64,000 nt of DNA. Source: Phenylobacterium sp. (GTDB lineage Bacteria > Pseudomonadota > Alphaproteobacteria > Caulobacterales > Caulobacteraceae). Location: NCBI RefSeq assembly GCF_004297125.1, contig NZ_SCVD01000039.1, positions 1 to 64,000 on the forward strand, in the 5' to 3' direction. Positions within the stretch are counted from its first letter, which is position 1. Every line of letters begins with the position of its first letter. The notes under the pieces are model-generated. The model searched no databases, was not told the origin of the DNA, and saw nothing but the letters and a program-made list of their open reading frames with translations. A program made the position numbers and the translations under genes. Positions 26,522-35,641 of this stretch are shown piece by piece.

Positions 26522-28570
26522 TCAGGCGGCGAGCGGCGCCTCGGCCGCATCGTCACCGACGGCTTCCGCCACCGCCGCGGGCGGTTCCTCCTCCACCTCG
26601 GCCTCGGCCGGCGGCTCGGCCGCCCAGGAGAGATAGGCCGGCGCCCAGCCACGCTCGGCCGCCCGTTCGGCGACCAGGGCGACCAGTTCGTCTTTCTTGC
26701 AGGCGCCGGCCCGGCTCTCACCCGCGCCCATTTCGTCCAGCATGTCGAAGAGCTTGGGCTTGGGATGGGCGCCCAGGAACCCGGCGTCCGGCGTCCAGTG
26801 CAGGGTGACGTCCGCCGAGCAGAGGGCGGCGATCTCCACCGCCTCGGCCCGGGCCGAGCGCCGCACCGAGGTCGTCCGCTCCTCGCGCAGGTCGAGGCTC
26901 AGCGCCACGAGCTCGGCCAGCAGCGCCATCTTCTCGCCGTGCGCCAGGCCGTCGACCCAGCCGATCGGCGAGACCTCGGAAGCTTCCCAGGCCGCGCGCC
27001 GTTCGGCGAGGCGTCTGCGGATCTCGCCGTCCAGCGCCTCGATCGGGGACACCCCGACCCGCCCATAGGTCTCGGCGTCGATCGCCAGCGCGCCGCCGCC
27101 CTTGGCCCGGTTCTGCCGCAGCACGAGGACCCCGAACAGCCGGGCCACCAAGGCGGTGAGCGCGACCGCCGGGTCGTCGGCCAGCGCCCGGATCAGGGCT
27201 CGCGTGGCGGTGTCGGTGCGCACGTCGTGCAGCACATGGTTGACGCCCTCCAGCTCGGGCGTCGGGGCCACAGCCACCGGCACGACACTGATCACGCCGC
27301 GGCGCACGATGGCCGTCGGCTCCCGCGCCCCGTCGCCCTCGTCCGCTTCGTCGCTGTCACCCGCGCGCCCGGCCTCGTCGTCCTCGGGCGCCACGACGGG
27401 CGCCGGCGGCCCGAAGGCGCGCACGTCCAGGCCGGTGGACCCGTCGGAGAACACCTGCACGAGGCTGATCTCCCGGAAGGGTTCGCCCGCCACCTCGGCG
27501 GCGAGCTTGGCCTCAAGCAAGGCGGCGATGGCGCCATCCGCCTCCGGCAGCGAGAGGTCCTGCTCGTGAAGGGTTGCGGCCGCATCCTGCGCGGCGTCCT
27601 GGGCCTGGTCCCAGGCCGAGAGCGCCTCGGCGTCCAGGCCCATGCCGTACGCGTCCCCGAACGGCTCCAGCGCCGGGTCGTCGATCTGCGACGGCGCCAC
27701 CGACACCAGGACCTGCACGGCCTCGGTCCGGAGGCCCGCCGACAGCGCCTCGGCGCGGGCGATCCAGGCGTCCTGCAGGATCTCGGGGTCGAGGATCACA
27801 TCCGGCCGCTCCCCGAAGAGATCGCTCTCGAGGCGGCCGCCGGCCGCCCCGTAGCGCTCGGCGCCCACCAGCCTGAAGCGGCGGTCGCGCACGGTCACCT
27901 GGCCGGCGTCCAGCCTGTCGGTGATCCGCCACTCCTGGAAGCCGAAGCCGTTCAGCACCGCCTCGGCGATCTCGCCCTGCTCCTTCTTGCTGGGCACCCG
28001 CGCCATCAGCCGCGCCTGCTTGAGGTTGAGGCGTCCGCTCCGGAGCGCCTCGAGCGCCTTGGGGTGCAATTCGGCGAGCGCCAAGAGCCGGCGCACATCG
28101 ATCTCGGCGTAGCCCAGGGCGCTCGCGATCACCGCCGACGTCAGCTTGGCCTTCGTCATCTTGCCGATGGCGATGATCACGTCGGCCACATGCACCGGCA
28201 CCGCGGTGTTGGTCAGCACGATCGCAGCAGCCTGGCGGGCCGGATCGGTCTCCACGAAGGCCGGCACCGGATAGTCCTCGGCGATGCGCCCGGCCTCCAG
28301 CAGCAGCTGCAGCGCCAGCCAGCGCCGCCGGCCGTCCAGGGCCATGGCGGGCTTCTCCTTCTTCTTCCCCGGCCGCACGGTCAGCGGCTGCAGCACGCCG
28401 GCGGCGAAGATGGTCTCCGCGAGTTCGGGGATTTCGTCGTCCGGCGCCTCACCGAAGCGCATGTTCTCGGGCGCGACGGCGAGGTCGCGGAGCGGAAAGC
28501 TCCTCGGCAGGCGTTCGGCAGGTGTCTCGGAGACGGATGGGGCTTCATGAACGGATGGGGTCGTGGCCAT
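26522..28570 (-). CDS. ParB-like partition protein of the element
   Basis: The 682-residue protein has an N-terminal ParB nuclease-like domain (LRDLAVAPENMRFGE, LAETIFAAGVLQPLTVRP, DGRRRWLALQLL, about residues 25-105). A KorB/ParB helix-turn-helix region follows (KLTSAVIASALGYAEIDVRR, LKQARLMA). The long C-terminus with an acidic linker (about residues 385-420) is typical of ParB proteins on integrative elements, which are twice as long as chromosomal ParB. It probably works in maintenance or copy stability. No ParA gene is seen nearby, an oddity. The start overlaps the Toprim gene's 3' end by 26 bases. Confidence 0.85.
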   Translation of the reverse strand: MATTPSVHEAPSVSETPAERLPRSFPLRDLAVAPENMRFGEAPDDEIPELAETIFAAGVLQPLTVRPGKKKEKPAMALDGRRRWLALQLLLEAGRIAEDYPVPAFVETDPARQAAAIVLTNTAVPVHVADVIIAIGKMTKAKLTSAVIASALGYAEIDVRRLLALAELHPKALEALRSGRLNLKQARLMARVPSKKEQGEIAEAVLNGFGFQEWRITDRLDAGQVTVRDRRFRLVGAERYGAAGGRLESDLFGERPDVILDPEILQDAWIARAEALSAGLRTEAVQVLVSVAPSQIDDPALEPFGDAYGMGLDAEALSAWDQAQDAAQDAAATLHEQDLSLPEADGAIAALLEAKLAAEVAGEPFREISLVQVFSDGSTGLDVRAFGPPAPVVAPEDDEAGRAGDSDEADEGDGAREPTAIVRRGVISVVPVAVAPTPELEGVNHVLHDVRTDTATRALIRALADDPAVALTALVARLFGVLVLRQNRAKGGGALAIDAETYGRVGVSPIEALDGEIRRRLAERRAAWEASEVSPIGWVDGLAHGEKMALLAELVALSLDLREERTTSVRRSARAEAVEIAALCSADVTLHWTPDAGFLGAHPKPKLFDMLDEMGAGESRAGACKKDELVALVAERAAERGWAPAYLSWAAEPPAEAEVEEEPPAAVAEAVGDDAAEAPLAA

Positions 28571-29543
28571 GGGGCAGGTCCCGCCCGGCCGCGAGGGACC
28601 ATCCCTGCGATCCGGGCGCCCCACGCCGCCCTTCCTCGTCCTCCCTCCGCGCCAGATCGTTCCAGTCGCCGGCCCCGACGGGAGGCAGCACCACCTCGGC
28701 AAGCACCCCGGCGTTGCGCAGCCGGGCGCACAGGATGCCGGCCGAGCGCTCGCCGTCCGGCCCCCGGTCCCCGGCGATCAGCACGCGACGGACCCCCTGC
28801 GGCGCCGACCAGCGCCGCAGGTTGCTGGTCGACAGCAGCGCCCAGCCTGGCAGCCCGAACCGCGCCATCGCCGACAGCGTCGTGAACACGCCCTCGGCCA
28901 CGAGCATCTCCGCGGCGCGCGGTACGAGACGCACCGCCGCGCCGGCTGGGATCGAACCCACCACCTTGCGCGGCGGCCGGGCCAGGCGGCTGCGTTCGCC
29001 GCGCGCATCGAGGTAGGTGACTTCCACGGCGGTGATCGCGCCGTCCGCGTCGCGCACCCCTGCGAGCAGCCCCGCCAACCGCAGGCCGCGATCGGCATAG
29101 ACCTGCGTTGGAACCGCGCCATGCGCGCGCAGGCCGGACAGCCGCAACGCGCAGAGATCGACCCCGCGCGACCGCCCATAGGCCGCAGCGGGCCCATCAG
29201 GCGCAACAGATACCGCCGCTTCCCAAAGCGCCAGGGCGATGCGCTCGCGCTCGGCGCGGCTGCGCTCCGGCCGTGGCGGTCGTGCCGACACCCCGCCGCC
29301 GCCCAGCAGCCGGTTGTCCCCATCGATCCAGCCCCGTGCCCGCAGGTCGTCGAGCACCTCGCGCCAATCGGCCGCGCCGAAGCTGTGCACCACGACGCGC
29401 CCGTCGATCAGCACCAGCGAAACTGAACGGTCGGTCGCGCCATGCCCCGGCGCCGGCGCCAGGGCGCGCCGCCCGCCGGCGTAGACGTCGCCGCCCAGGG
29501 CGCGCGCCAGGGGTATCAGGGACAAGGTCGTTGCGACGGGCAT
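28545..29543 (-). CDS. Toprim-domain protein (primase-like)
   Basis: The 332-residue protein has an N-terminal DUF7146-like region and a C-terminal Toprim fold (VAEGVFTTLSAMARFGLPGW about residue 215, VLIAGDRGPDGERSAGILCA about residue 255, GAGDWNDLAR about residue 300). Toprim catalytic acidic residues are in AEGV and AGDRGPDG. Such proteins accompany ParB and the large helicase in alphaproteobacterial elements and may prime or process element DNA. It begins at ATG 29543. Confidence 0.8.
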   Translation of the reverse strand: MPVATTLSLIPLARALGGDVYAGGRRALAPAPGHGATDRSVSLVLIDGRVVVHSFGAADWREVLDDLRARGWIDGDNRLLGGGGVSARPPRPERSRAERERIALALWEAAVSVAPDGPAAAYGRSRGVDLCALRLSGLRAHGAVPTQVYADRGLRLAGLLAGVRDADGAITAVEVTYLDARGERSRLARPPRKVVGSIPAGAAVRLVPRAAEMLVAEGVFTTLSAMARFGLPGWALLSTSNLRRWSAPQGVRRVLIAGDRGPDGERSAGILCARLRNAGVLAEVVLPPVGAGDWNDLARREDEEGRRGAPGSQGWSLAAGRDLPHGHDPIRS

Positions 29544-29820
29544 CAAACCCCTCCGCGCTCCAGACCCCCAACCGGGTCACCGGGGCGGCCCTTCCCCTCT
29601 GCCCCCGTCCAATCGGACTGCCGCGCCGCCTTTTGTCTGGCCACTCAAAAGTATTTGATCGGCAGGTTTGCTTCCGATTTACGGCAAGAATTGCGAAGAA
29701 CCGCTCGCCTCTTCATCCTCGCGCCGAAATTCGACTTAGGGAGGTGAATATATCGCCCTTGCCAGCCTGGGTCGTGGCGCGTTGAGTGACGGCCCCGTGA
29801 CAGTGCCAGGAGCGTGCGCC
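29544..29820 (+). promoter_or_regulatory. Upstream region of the GntR gene with a GAATATATC site
   Basis: This gap between the Toprim gene and the lasso locus regulator is AT-richer around 29640-29760. GAATATATC lies at 29746-29754, 66 bases before the regulator's ATG. Related sequences occur at 30448-30487 before the lasso precursor gene. No other feature is seen. Confidence 0.45.
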
Positions 29821-30447
29821 ATGACCCCCGAGCGGCTCGAACCCTTCCGGCAGGCGCTGGTCGACCTGCGACGACGCCTGCGCGACGGCGCGCTTGAGCC
29901 CGGCGCGCGGGTGACCGCCAAGGAGGTGGCCGACCAGCTGAAGCTCAGCCACACGCCTGTGCGCGAAGCCCTTTCCCGACTGGCAGGCGAGGGGCTGCTG
30001 GAGGATCGCCGTGGCGACGGCTTTTTCGTCCCCGAGCTCTCCGCCGCCGATGTCGCGGTCCTCTATCGCCTCAGCGAGCAGTTCCTCCTGATGTGCCAGG
30101 GCGCGGCGCGAAGCCCCACCCCGCCCAGCCGCTCAACACCCGCGACGGAGGAGCAGGACCCGGTCCGCGCCGTCGAGCGTCTTTTCCTGGCCTGGGCGAC
30201 CGAGTCCGGCAGCCGCGTTATCGTCGACGCCTACCGCACCACGATGCTGCAGCTGGCCCCGGTCCGCCGCCGCGAGGTCCAGCTCATCGACGACCTGGCG
30301 CAGGAAGCCCAATCCCTGCAGCGGCTCGCCGACCCGTCGCAGCGCCCCCGCCGGCCGACCGCCATCCAGGACTTCCACCGCCGCCGTGTGGCCCTGGCCG
30401 AACCCCTGGCCCAGCTGCTCGCTCCCCAGAATCCCGAGAACGAGTGA
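29821..30447 (+). CDS. GntR family transcriptional regulator of the lasso locus
   Basis: The 208-residue protein has an N-terminal GntR winged helix (about residues 1-70: LRDGALEPGARVTAKEVADQ, HTPVREALSRLAGEGLL, RRGDGFFVPEL) and a helical C-terminal domain with a FadR-like pattern but short. It lies directly before the lasso precursor gene in the same direction, as in several proteobacterial lasso clusters. Shared AT-rich motifs in front of both genes suggest it controls itself and the precursor operon; that is inferred. Confidence 0.82.
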   Translation: MTPERLEPFRQALVDLRRRLRDGALEPGARVTAKEVADQLKLSHTPVREALSRLAGEGLLEDRRGDGFFVPELSAADVAVLYRLSEQFLLMCQGAARSPTPPSRSTPATEEQDPVRAVERLFLAWATESGSRVIVDAYRTTMLQLAPVRRREVQLIDDLAQEAQSLQRLADPSQRPRRPTAIQDFHRRRVALAEPLAQLLAPQNPENE

Positions 30448-30487
30448 GAATATAGTCGAATATACCACGATATAGTTTGAGTATATC
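30448..30487 (+). promoter_or_regulatory. Operator-like repeats before the lasso precursor gene
   Basis: The direct repeat GAATATA-GTC-GAATATA (30448-30464) is followed by the inverted repeat GATATA-N7-TATATC (30469-30487). They are strikingly AT-rich against the background. They match the GAATATATC before the GntR gene and probably form its binding sites or overlap the promoter. Confidence 0.6.
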
Positions 30488-30553
30488 CAGCCCGAGGCGC
30501 GTCATCGCCTTGTCCGCCAATCCCGGCGGTCATTCACTCGAAAGAGGTCTGCG

Positions 30554-30673
30554 ATGTCCAAGCTGCATCTGCCGACGTCGCGCCTGATCTGCTTCGGCAG
30601 CGCGCGCGCCCTGACCAACGCCCCCGTGGGCGAAGACGAGCTCGAGGACGATCCCTTCATCCTCTACAGCTGA
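30554..30673 (+). CDS. Lasso peptide precursor
   Basis: A 39-residue peptide preceded by AAGAGG and followed at once by lasso maturation genes. The leader shows the spacing expected for recognition: LHLP near residue 5, then Leu-x3-Gly-x5-Thr, with Thr at the position two before the core. The predicted core is APVGEDELEDDPFILYS (17 residues). Ala1 would supply the amine, and Glu9 (or Glu7) the side-chain carboxylate, for a nine- or seven-residue macrolactam ring; Phe13 and Tyr16 could act as plugs. Six acidic residues in the core are unusual. The activity is unknown. Confidence 0.83.
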   Translation: MSKLHLPTSRLICFGSARALTNAPVGEDELEDDPFILYS

Positions 30674-30715
30674 GCTGGGTGCTGGCGCCGGGGACACCTG
30701 GCGCCAGCCTTCGCC

Positions 30716-31384
30716 ATGAGCACCCCATCCCAAATTTCTGCGCTTCGACGCGACGTCCACGCGGTTGTCATCGGCGATGACGCGGTGTTCCTGGATGTCA
30801 CCCGCGACCGCTACGCCTGCGTGCCGTCGGCCGCCGGGTGGATGTCGCTGGACGCGGCGCAGCGCGTGCTGGGTGTCGCAGACCCCGCCTTCGCCGAAGA
30901 GCTGCGCCAAGCCGACCTGATTGCCGATCACGCGACGCCGCGCGACCTGCCCGACCCGATTGCCGTCGCGACGATCAGCGCGGTGGGCGTAGACTTCGCT
31001 CCACCTGGATGGCGCGATGGCGTCAGGGGCTTGCGGGCCACTCTCGATCTCGCACAGGCGTACCATCGGCGGCCGTTGGCTAAGCTGGTTGCGTGGGCCG
31101 CCGAGGGCGCGACCCCGGGCGGAAACGACAGGCCGGACGCGCGGATGCTCGACCTCGTCGAGAGCTTTCACAGATGGGCGCCCTTCGCACCGGCGCCCGG
31201 CAAGTGCCTACTGCGGTCGTTCATGCTGCTCAGGTTGCTTCGGCGCCACGGGCACGACGCCCGATGGGTCTTTGGCGTGCGCACTTGGCCGTTCCGCGCC
31301 CACTGCTGGCTGCAGCGCGGGGACACTGTGCTCGACGACGACGTCGAGGCCCTGGTCGCGTTGACGCCCATCATGGTGGTCTAG
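30716..31384 (+). CDS. Lasso peptide maturation protein B (B1-B2 fusion)
   Basis: The 222-residue protein has an N-terminal PqqD-like leader-recognition domain (about residues 8-80, DDAVFLDVTRDRYACVP) and a C-terminal transglutaminase-like protease. Its probable catalytic residues are Cys in PGKCLLRS (about residue 162), His in FRAHCWL (about residue 195) and Asp in VLDDD. It removes the leader peptide in an ATP-dependent step together with the cyclase. The B1-B2 fusion is the usual proteobacterial arrangement. Its stop overlaps the cyclase GTG start by one base. Confidence 0.9.
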   Translation: MSTPSQISALRRDVHAVVIGDDAVFLDVTRDRYACVPSAAGWMSLDAAQRVLGVADPAFAEELRQADLIADHATPRDLPDPIAVATISAVGVDFAPPGWRDGVRGLRATLDLAQAYHRRPLAKLVAWAAEGATPGGNDRPDARMLDLVESFHRWAPFAPAPGKCLLRSFMLLRLLRRHGHDARWVFGVRTWPFRAHCWLQRGDTVLDDDVEALVALTPIMVV

Positions 31385-33189
31385 TGGCGCCCCGACCGCA
31401 TTACATCGCCCTCGTGCGTGGTCCCGGCCCCGAGGGCGTCGCACCGTTCGCTGACGCGACGGCGCGGCTTCATCGAGAGAGCGACTGGCTGCAACGGACC
31501 ACGTCCTCTGAGATGGCGATCTGGACGGCCGGAGGAGGCCTGTCCCTGCACCGGTTGCCGCACGATGCCGGCGTCATCCTGGGCGACCTTCATCCGATGC
31601 CGGGCGCTCCGCCGCACCTGTCGCCGCTGATCGCCCGACCTCCGCGGGAGCCGGACGCGTTGGCCGCGGAACTGCTGCGCGCCCATTGGGGGCGGTACGT
31701 GGCGATCCTCAGGGGCGGGTCTTCCGAAGCTTCCGTGTTGAGGGACCCCTCCGGCGAGCTCGAATGCTGTGTGTGGACCACACGTGAGGGCGTCGGGGTC
31801 ATCGCGTCTGACCTGTCCGCGTCGCCGGGCTGGCTACGTCCGCAGCGCCTCGGGCTCCATTGGGAGCGGATTGCCATGTGCTTGGCGGCCCCCGGCGGCG
31901 CAACGGCGACCTCCTTGCTCGATGATGTGCGGATTGTCCCGCCAGGCGCCGTCTGCCGGGTGCGCGGCAATGATCCGGGCCGGCTTGCGTGGTCGCCCGC
32001 CAACTTCTGCAGTCCCACGCGCCTTGATCGCGAACTCCTGGCGCGCGAACTCCTGGACCGCGTCGATGCTTGTACGGCGGCCAGCGTCGAGAAGTTCGAG
32101 CGCCTGCTCGTCGACCTATCCGGCGGGTTGGACTCTTCGATTGTCGCGGGTGCGCTCGGCGAGAGTGGTGCGGTGGCGCGGGTCACGCAGTGGGTGCACC
32201 GGCTGGACGACCGACCGGAGGGCGACGAGCGCGCTTATGCCCGCGCCGTGACGGATCGGCTGGACCGACACCTGACGGTCGTGCGCAAGCCGATGACACC
32301 GCTGACGCCTGATGACTTCGCCGAACTCGGCTCCAGCTTCTGGCCTGGGATCAACGGCGCCGATGCAGCGCGCGACCGCGACATGGCCGGCCGTCTCGAC
32401 GCCGGTGGCGCGGACGCCATCGTCTCGGGGCAGGGAGGGGACGCGGTCTTCTACCAGATGCCAACGGCCTGGATCGCGAGCGAAGAGGTACGCCGCCGGG
32501 GACCGGCGGCCCTCGGATCGCCGGTGCTCGTCGAGACGGCGCGACGGCTGCACAAGCCCGTGTGGTCGGTCTATCGCGAGGCACGGGCGGGCCTGCAGCG
32601 CGGTAGGGGCCTGCCGAAGTCGGCCTCCACGCTCATGAACGCGGATGCGCGCGAGATCGCCGGCCGCGCCGTGCACCCCTGGGAGCACGCGGCGCGGGAC
32701 CTGCCGCTGGCGCGCCAGTTACAGATTTGTGCGCTCGCAAACATCCACGTGGTTCGCGGCGACTGCCGGCGCCGCAGGCGAGGCGACCTCATCTTTCCGC
32801 TCGCCGCCCAGCCGATTATGGAACTCTGCCTGTCGATCCCGGTGGCGGACCTCGCGGCCGGCTCGCAGGACCGGCCCTTCGCACGAAAGGCGTTGGCGGG
32901 CCGAATCCCGGATGTGGTCCGACAACGCCGGTCCAAGGGCAGCTTGACCGCCTACTTCTCACGGCTCGTGGCGGCCAGCCGCGAGACCCTCTTGCCCTTT
33001 CTGCGCGATGGCTGCCTCGCGGAAGCGGGGCTATTGGACCGTGCGGCGGTGGAACGCGCCTTTGATCCCGGCCACCTGATCCACGCCGGTCGCCCGAACG
33101 ACGTCCTCAACGCGGCGCCGGTGGAAGCCTGGGTGCGTTACTGGCAGGGTCGTGTGCCGGACTCCGCGAGGGCGTCTCGGTGGTCCTAG
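31384..33189 (+). CDS. Lasso peptide cyclase (asparagine-synthetase-like)
   Basis: The 601-residue McjC-type enzyme starts at GTG 31384, coupled to the B gene. An N-terminal glutamine-amidotransferase-like half (lacking the Cys2 nucleophile) is followed by the AMP-forming synthetase half with PP-loop LSGGLDSSIVAG near residue 248 and SGQGGDAVFYQMP near residue 350. It adenylates the ring Glu/Asp and closes the macrolactam with the core's N-terminal amine. The 3' end overlaps the convergent isopeptidase gene by 83 bases. Confidence 0.92.
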   Translation: MAPRPHYIALVRGPGPEGVAPFADATARLHRESDWLQRTTSSEMAIWTAGGGLSLHRLPHDAGVILGDLHPMPGAPPHLSPLIARPPREPDALAAELLRAHWGRYVAILRGGSSEASVLRDPSGELECCVWTTREGVGVIASDLSASPGWLRPQRLGLHWERIAMCLAAPGGATATSLLDDVRIVPPGAVCRVRGNDPGRLAWSPANFCSPTRLDRELLARELLDRVDACTAASVEKFERLLVDLSGGLDSSIVAGALGESGAVARVTQWVHRLDDRPEGDERAYARAVTDRLDRHLTVVRKPMTPLTPDDFAELGSSFWPGINGADAARDRDMAGRLDAGGADAIVSGQGGDAVFYQMPTAWIASEEVRRRGPAALGSPVLVETARRLHKPVWSVYREARAGLQRGRGLPKSASTLMNADAREIAGRAVHPWEHAARDLPLARQLQICALANIHVVRGDCRRRRRGDLIFPLAAQPIMELCLSIPVADLAAGSQDRPFARKALAGRIPDVVRQRRSKGSLTAYFSRLVAASRETLLPFLRDGCLAEAGLLDRAAVERAFDPGHLIHAGRPNDVLNAAPVEAWVRYWQGRVPDSARASRWS

Positions 33190-35632
33190 TCGGCGCGAGA
33201 TAGGTGTCCAGGAAGCGGCGGACGCGCACGTAGAGGTCACGGACGTTTCCGGGACTTGAGATGTAGTGACCCTCGCCCCAGTAGGTGACGAGTAGCGCGT
33301 CCTTGTTCTGCCGGTATAGCGCAGAGAACATGGCCTCCGATTGGGTGAGAGGCACAGCGCCGTCCTGGTCTCCGTGGGCGAGGAGCAGGGGCGTCGTGAT
33401 GGCGTCGGCCTGGAGCAGGGGACTGTTCCGGGCATAGCGCTCGGGATCAGACCAGGGTGGAACGCGCATGCGGCCTTGCCCGGATTCCATGCCGCCAGTG
33501 ACATAGTTGCTGCGCACCCCCTCGTCCTGGAGAGGTCGATGCGGAGCCGGCAGCGACGACCATTTGGCCACCAGATCGGCGTAACCGCCCACGGCCACGG
33601 CCGCGCGAAAGCGATCGGTCTGGGTGATCGTCGCCATGACGGTGTAGCCCCCATAGCTGTGCCCCCAGAGGGCCAGGCGGTCGGGATCGAAGGCGCCGAC
33701 CAACGCGGGATCCCGCGCAGCCTGATCGACGATCGCGAGGATGCGTCCGGCGAGGCCCTTCGTGGGCTCTTCGGGTCTATCGTGTGCGATCGGCCGGGGC
33801 AGGCTGGGCGCCAGGACCGCGTACCCCTGGCCCAGGAGCACGCGCGTGTCGCCCTGGAGACCCAGCACAGGCGCCTTGTAGGGCGGCGGGACCCGGTAGT
33901 TGTCGCCGGAGTAGACCTTGACGATGAGGGGGGATGGGGGACCCCCGCGCCGCGGCGGAAGGTAAAGCCAGCTTGTCAACGGCTGGCCATCCGGGCCGGG
34001 ATGACGGATGGCTCGGATATCCGCTGGGTCGGTATCGGCGAGGGCCGTGTTGATCTCGGCCAGCACACGCGATGGGCCATCCTGCCCCAGCCATTCGAGC
34101 CGAGCCTCGTGGCCCTGCTGGTCGACGCGGACAACGGCGGCGCGCCCGTCGTCGCTGACCGCCTCGATTGTGACTCCCGGAGGCAGCGCAAGGTCCGCGG
34201 CCTGGACCGCAGGTCCGACCCCCCGAAGCCGTCGGTCGCCTCGCGCCGGCGTCGTCGCGACCCAGCCAACGGCGTGCGCCGCTGTCAGCGGACGTCCGTC
34301 CCGGGTCTTCAGTGGTGAGGCGGCGAGCACGGCTGGCGGGGCGTCGAGACGCCGCGCTTGGCCACGGGCCGTAACGGACCAGACCTGGCCCTGCACGATG
34401 AAACTGAAGCCCCTCTCATCCAGCGACACGAGGCTGGCTGCGGCCGCCGGCAAATCGTGGGTCATGTCGATGGGCCCGCCGCGGTCCCATCGAAACCAGT
34501 CAGCGCGGCTCCCGCCCGATCCGCGCTTGCGTCCGATAAAGATCGGGACCTCTCCCATCCAGTCGGCCCGCACGATCTCGGGGCGACCGAGCACGACGGG
34601 CGCTACCGTGTCGTCGTCAAGGACGGTCTCGCGCGCGGCCCGGACGTCGAAACGCCGCAGGCGCCCAGCGCTCCAGGGCGTATCACCCTCGCGGCCGAAG
34701 AAGAGGAGCTTCGCACCCGCCGGTGACCACGCCATCAGGCTGGGAAGCACGTCGCATGATCCGCATGGCGTGACGATCCCACCGGTCTGCAGGTCTGCGA
34801 TCTGCAGAGTCTCGACCTGCGGGCTCACGCCCCAGTCGCCCTGCACCGGGCGTCCGAGCCGGGACTGGATGTCCTCACCGAGTGTGCGGAAGGCCACGTG
34901 TGCACCGCCGGGTGCAAGCTCGAAATCCACGATCTCGCCTCGCGCCACCACGGTCTTGCGATCGGTTGTGAGATCGATCCGCACCAGTCGCCAGGGGGTT
35001 GGGCGTGGCCGAGCGCTGCGATAGGCCCCGCTTCCGACCACGGTGTGTGCGCCACGGCCGGAAGCCGTCGCTGCCCAGAGGCGCGGGAGCGTCTCTGCGG
35101 ACACCCGGCCGATCCGGTCGCTGGTCGTGAGGGGCGCTGCGCCGCGGTCGACGACGAGCACCTCGGAGTCGGATCGCCACTGTAGGAGGCGGCCGCGATG
35201 CGGTTTCGGCAGGCGGACGTCCAGCCAGCGCACCGCGCCCGTCGAGAGCTCCACCACGCCGAGCCGCCAGTCGCCGTCGTGGAACTGGTAGACGGCGAGG
35301 CGGTCGCCCGACGGTGCGACAGCGCCGATCAGCTGGCCCGGCGCTTCGCCAGGCAGCAACGGTCGGGCCGGTCCCGCCGCGCCGCGCTTGGCGATGAAGA
35401 GCCGGCTCGTCCCGATGGGAGAGCCCTGGTCGTCATCGAACCGAGGCGCGCCCGCGTATGGTTCGCGTTTCTCGAACACCACCCATCGCCCGGAGGGCCC
35501 GATGGCGACCGCGCCGAACGACTCCTGTTGCAGCAGGTCCTCGACGGTGAAGGGTCGGGCGCTGGCCGGCGCGTGGGGCGCGCCGGCCAGCAGGACGAGC
35601 GCCAGCAAGGCGCTCGCCGTCACGCGCTTCAT
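33107..35632 (-). CDS. Lasso peptide isopeptidase (S9 prolyl-oligopeptidase type)
   Basis: The 841-residue protein has a signal peptide (about residues 1-26), an N-terminal beta-propeller and a C-terminal alpha/beta hydrolase domain with nucleophile motif LWGHSYGGYTVMA (about residue 650), Asp in HGDQDGAVP and His in GEGHYIS. Homologues such as AtxE2 open the isopeptide bond of the cognate lasso peptide after import. The 83-base convergent overlap with the cyclase gene and the adjacent TonB receptor gene support this role over general peptidase function. Confidence 0.88.
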   Translation of the reverse strand: MKRVTASALLALVLLAGAPHAPASARPFTVEDLLQQESFGAVAIGPSGRWVVFEKREPYAGAPRFDDDQGSPIGTSRLFIAKRGAAGPARPLLPGEAPGQLIGAVAPSGDRLAVYQFHDGDWRLGVVELSTGAVRWLDVRLPKPHRGRLLQWRSDSEVLVVDRGAAPLTTSDRIGRVSAETLPRLWAATASGRGAHTVVGSGAYRSARPRPTPWRLVRIDLTTDRKTVVARGEIVDFELAPGGAHVAFRTLGEDIQSRLGRPVQGDWGVSPQVETLQIADLQTGGIVTPCGSCDVLPSLMAWSPAGAKLLFFGREGDTPWSAGRLRRFDVRAARETVLDDDTVAPVVLGRPEIVRADWMGEVPIFIGRKRGSGGSRADWFRWDRGGPIDMTHDLPAAAASLVSLDERGFSFIVQGQVWSVTARGQARRLDAPPAVLAASPLKTRDGRPLTAAHAVGWVATTPARGDRRLRGVGPAVQAADLALPPGVTIEAVSDDGRAAVVRVDQQGHEARLEWLGQDGPSRVLAEINTALADTDPADIRAIRHPGPDGQPLTSWLYLPPRRGGPPSPLIVKVYSGDNYRVPPPYKAPVLGLQGDTRVLLGQGYAVLAPSLPRPIAHDRPEEPTKGLAGRILAIVDQAARDPALVGAFDPDRLALWGHSYGGYTVMATITQTDRFRAAVAVGGYADLVAKWSSLPAPHRPLQDEGVRSNYVTGGMESGQGRMRVPPWSDPERYARNSPLLQADAITTPLLLAHGDQDGAVPLTQSEAMFSALYRQNKDALLVTYWGEGHYISSPGNVRDLYVRVRRFLDTYLAPTRTTETPSRSPAHDPASNAPRLPPAPR

Positions 35633-35641
35633 GACCCGACC

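Noticed and set aside
26183..28885. 900-residue plus-strand frame opposite parB and the Toprim gene
   Set aside because: Composition is typical of antisense frames, and the minus strand encodes recognisable ParB and Toprim domains.
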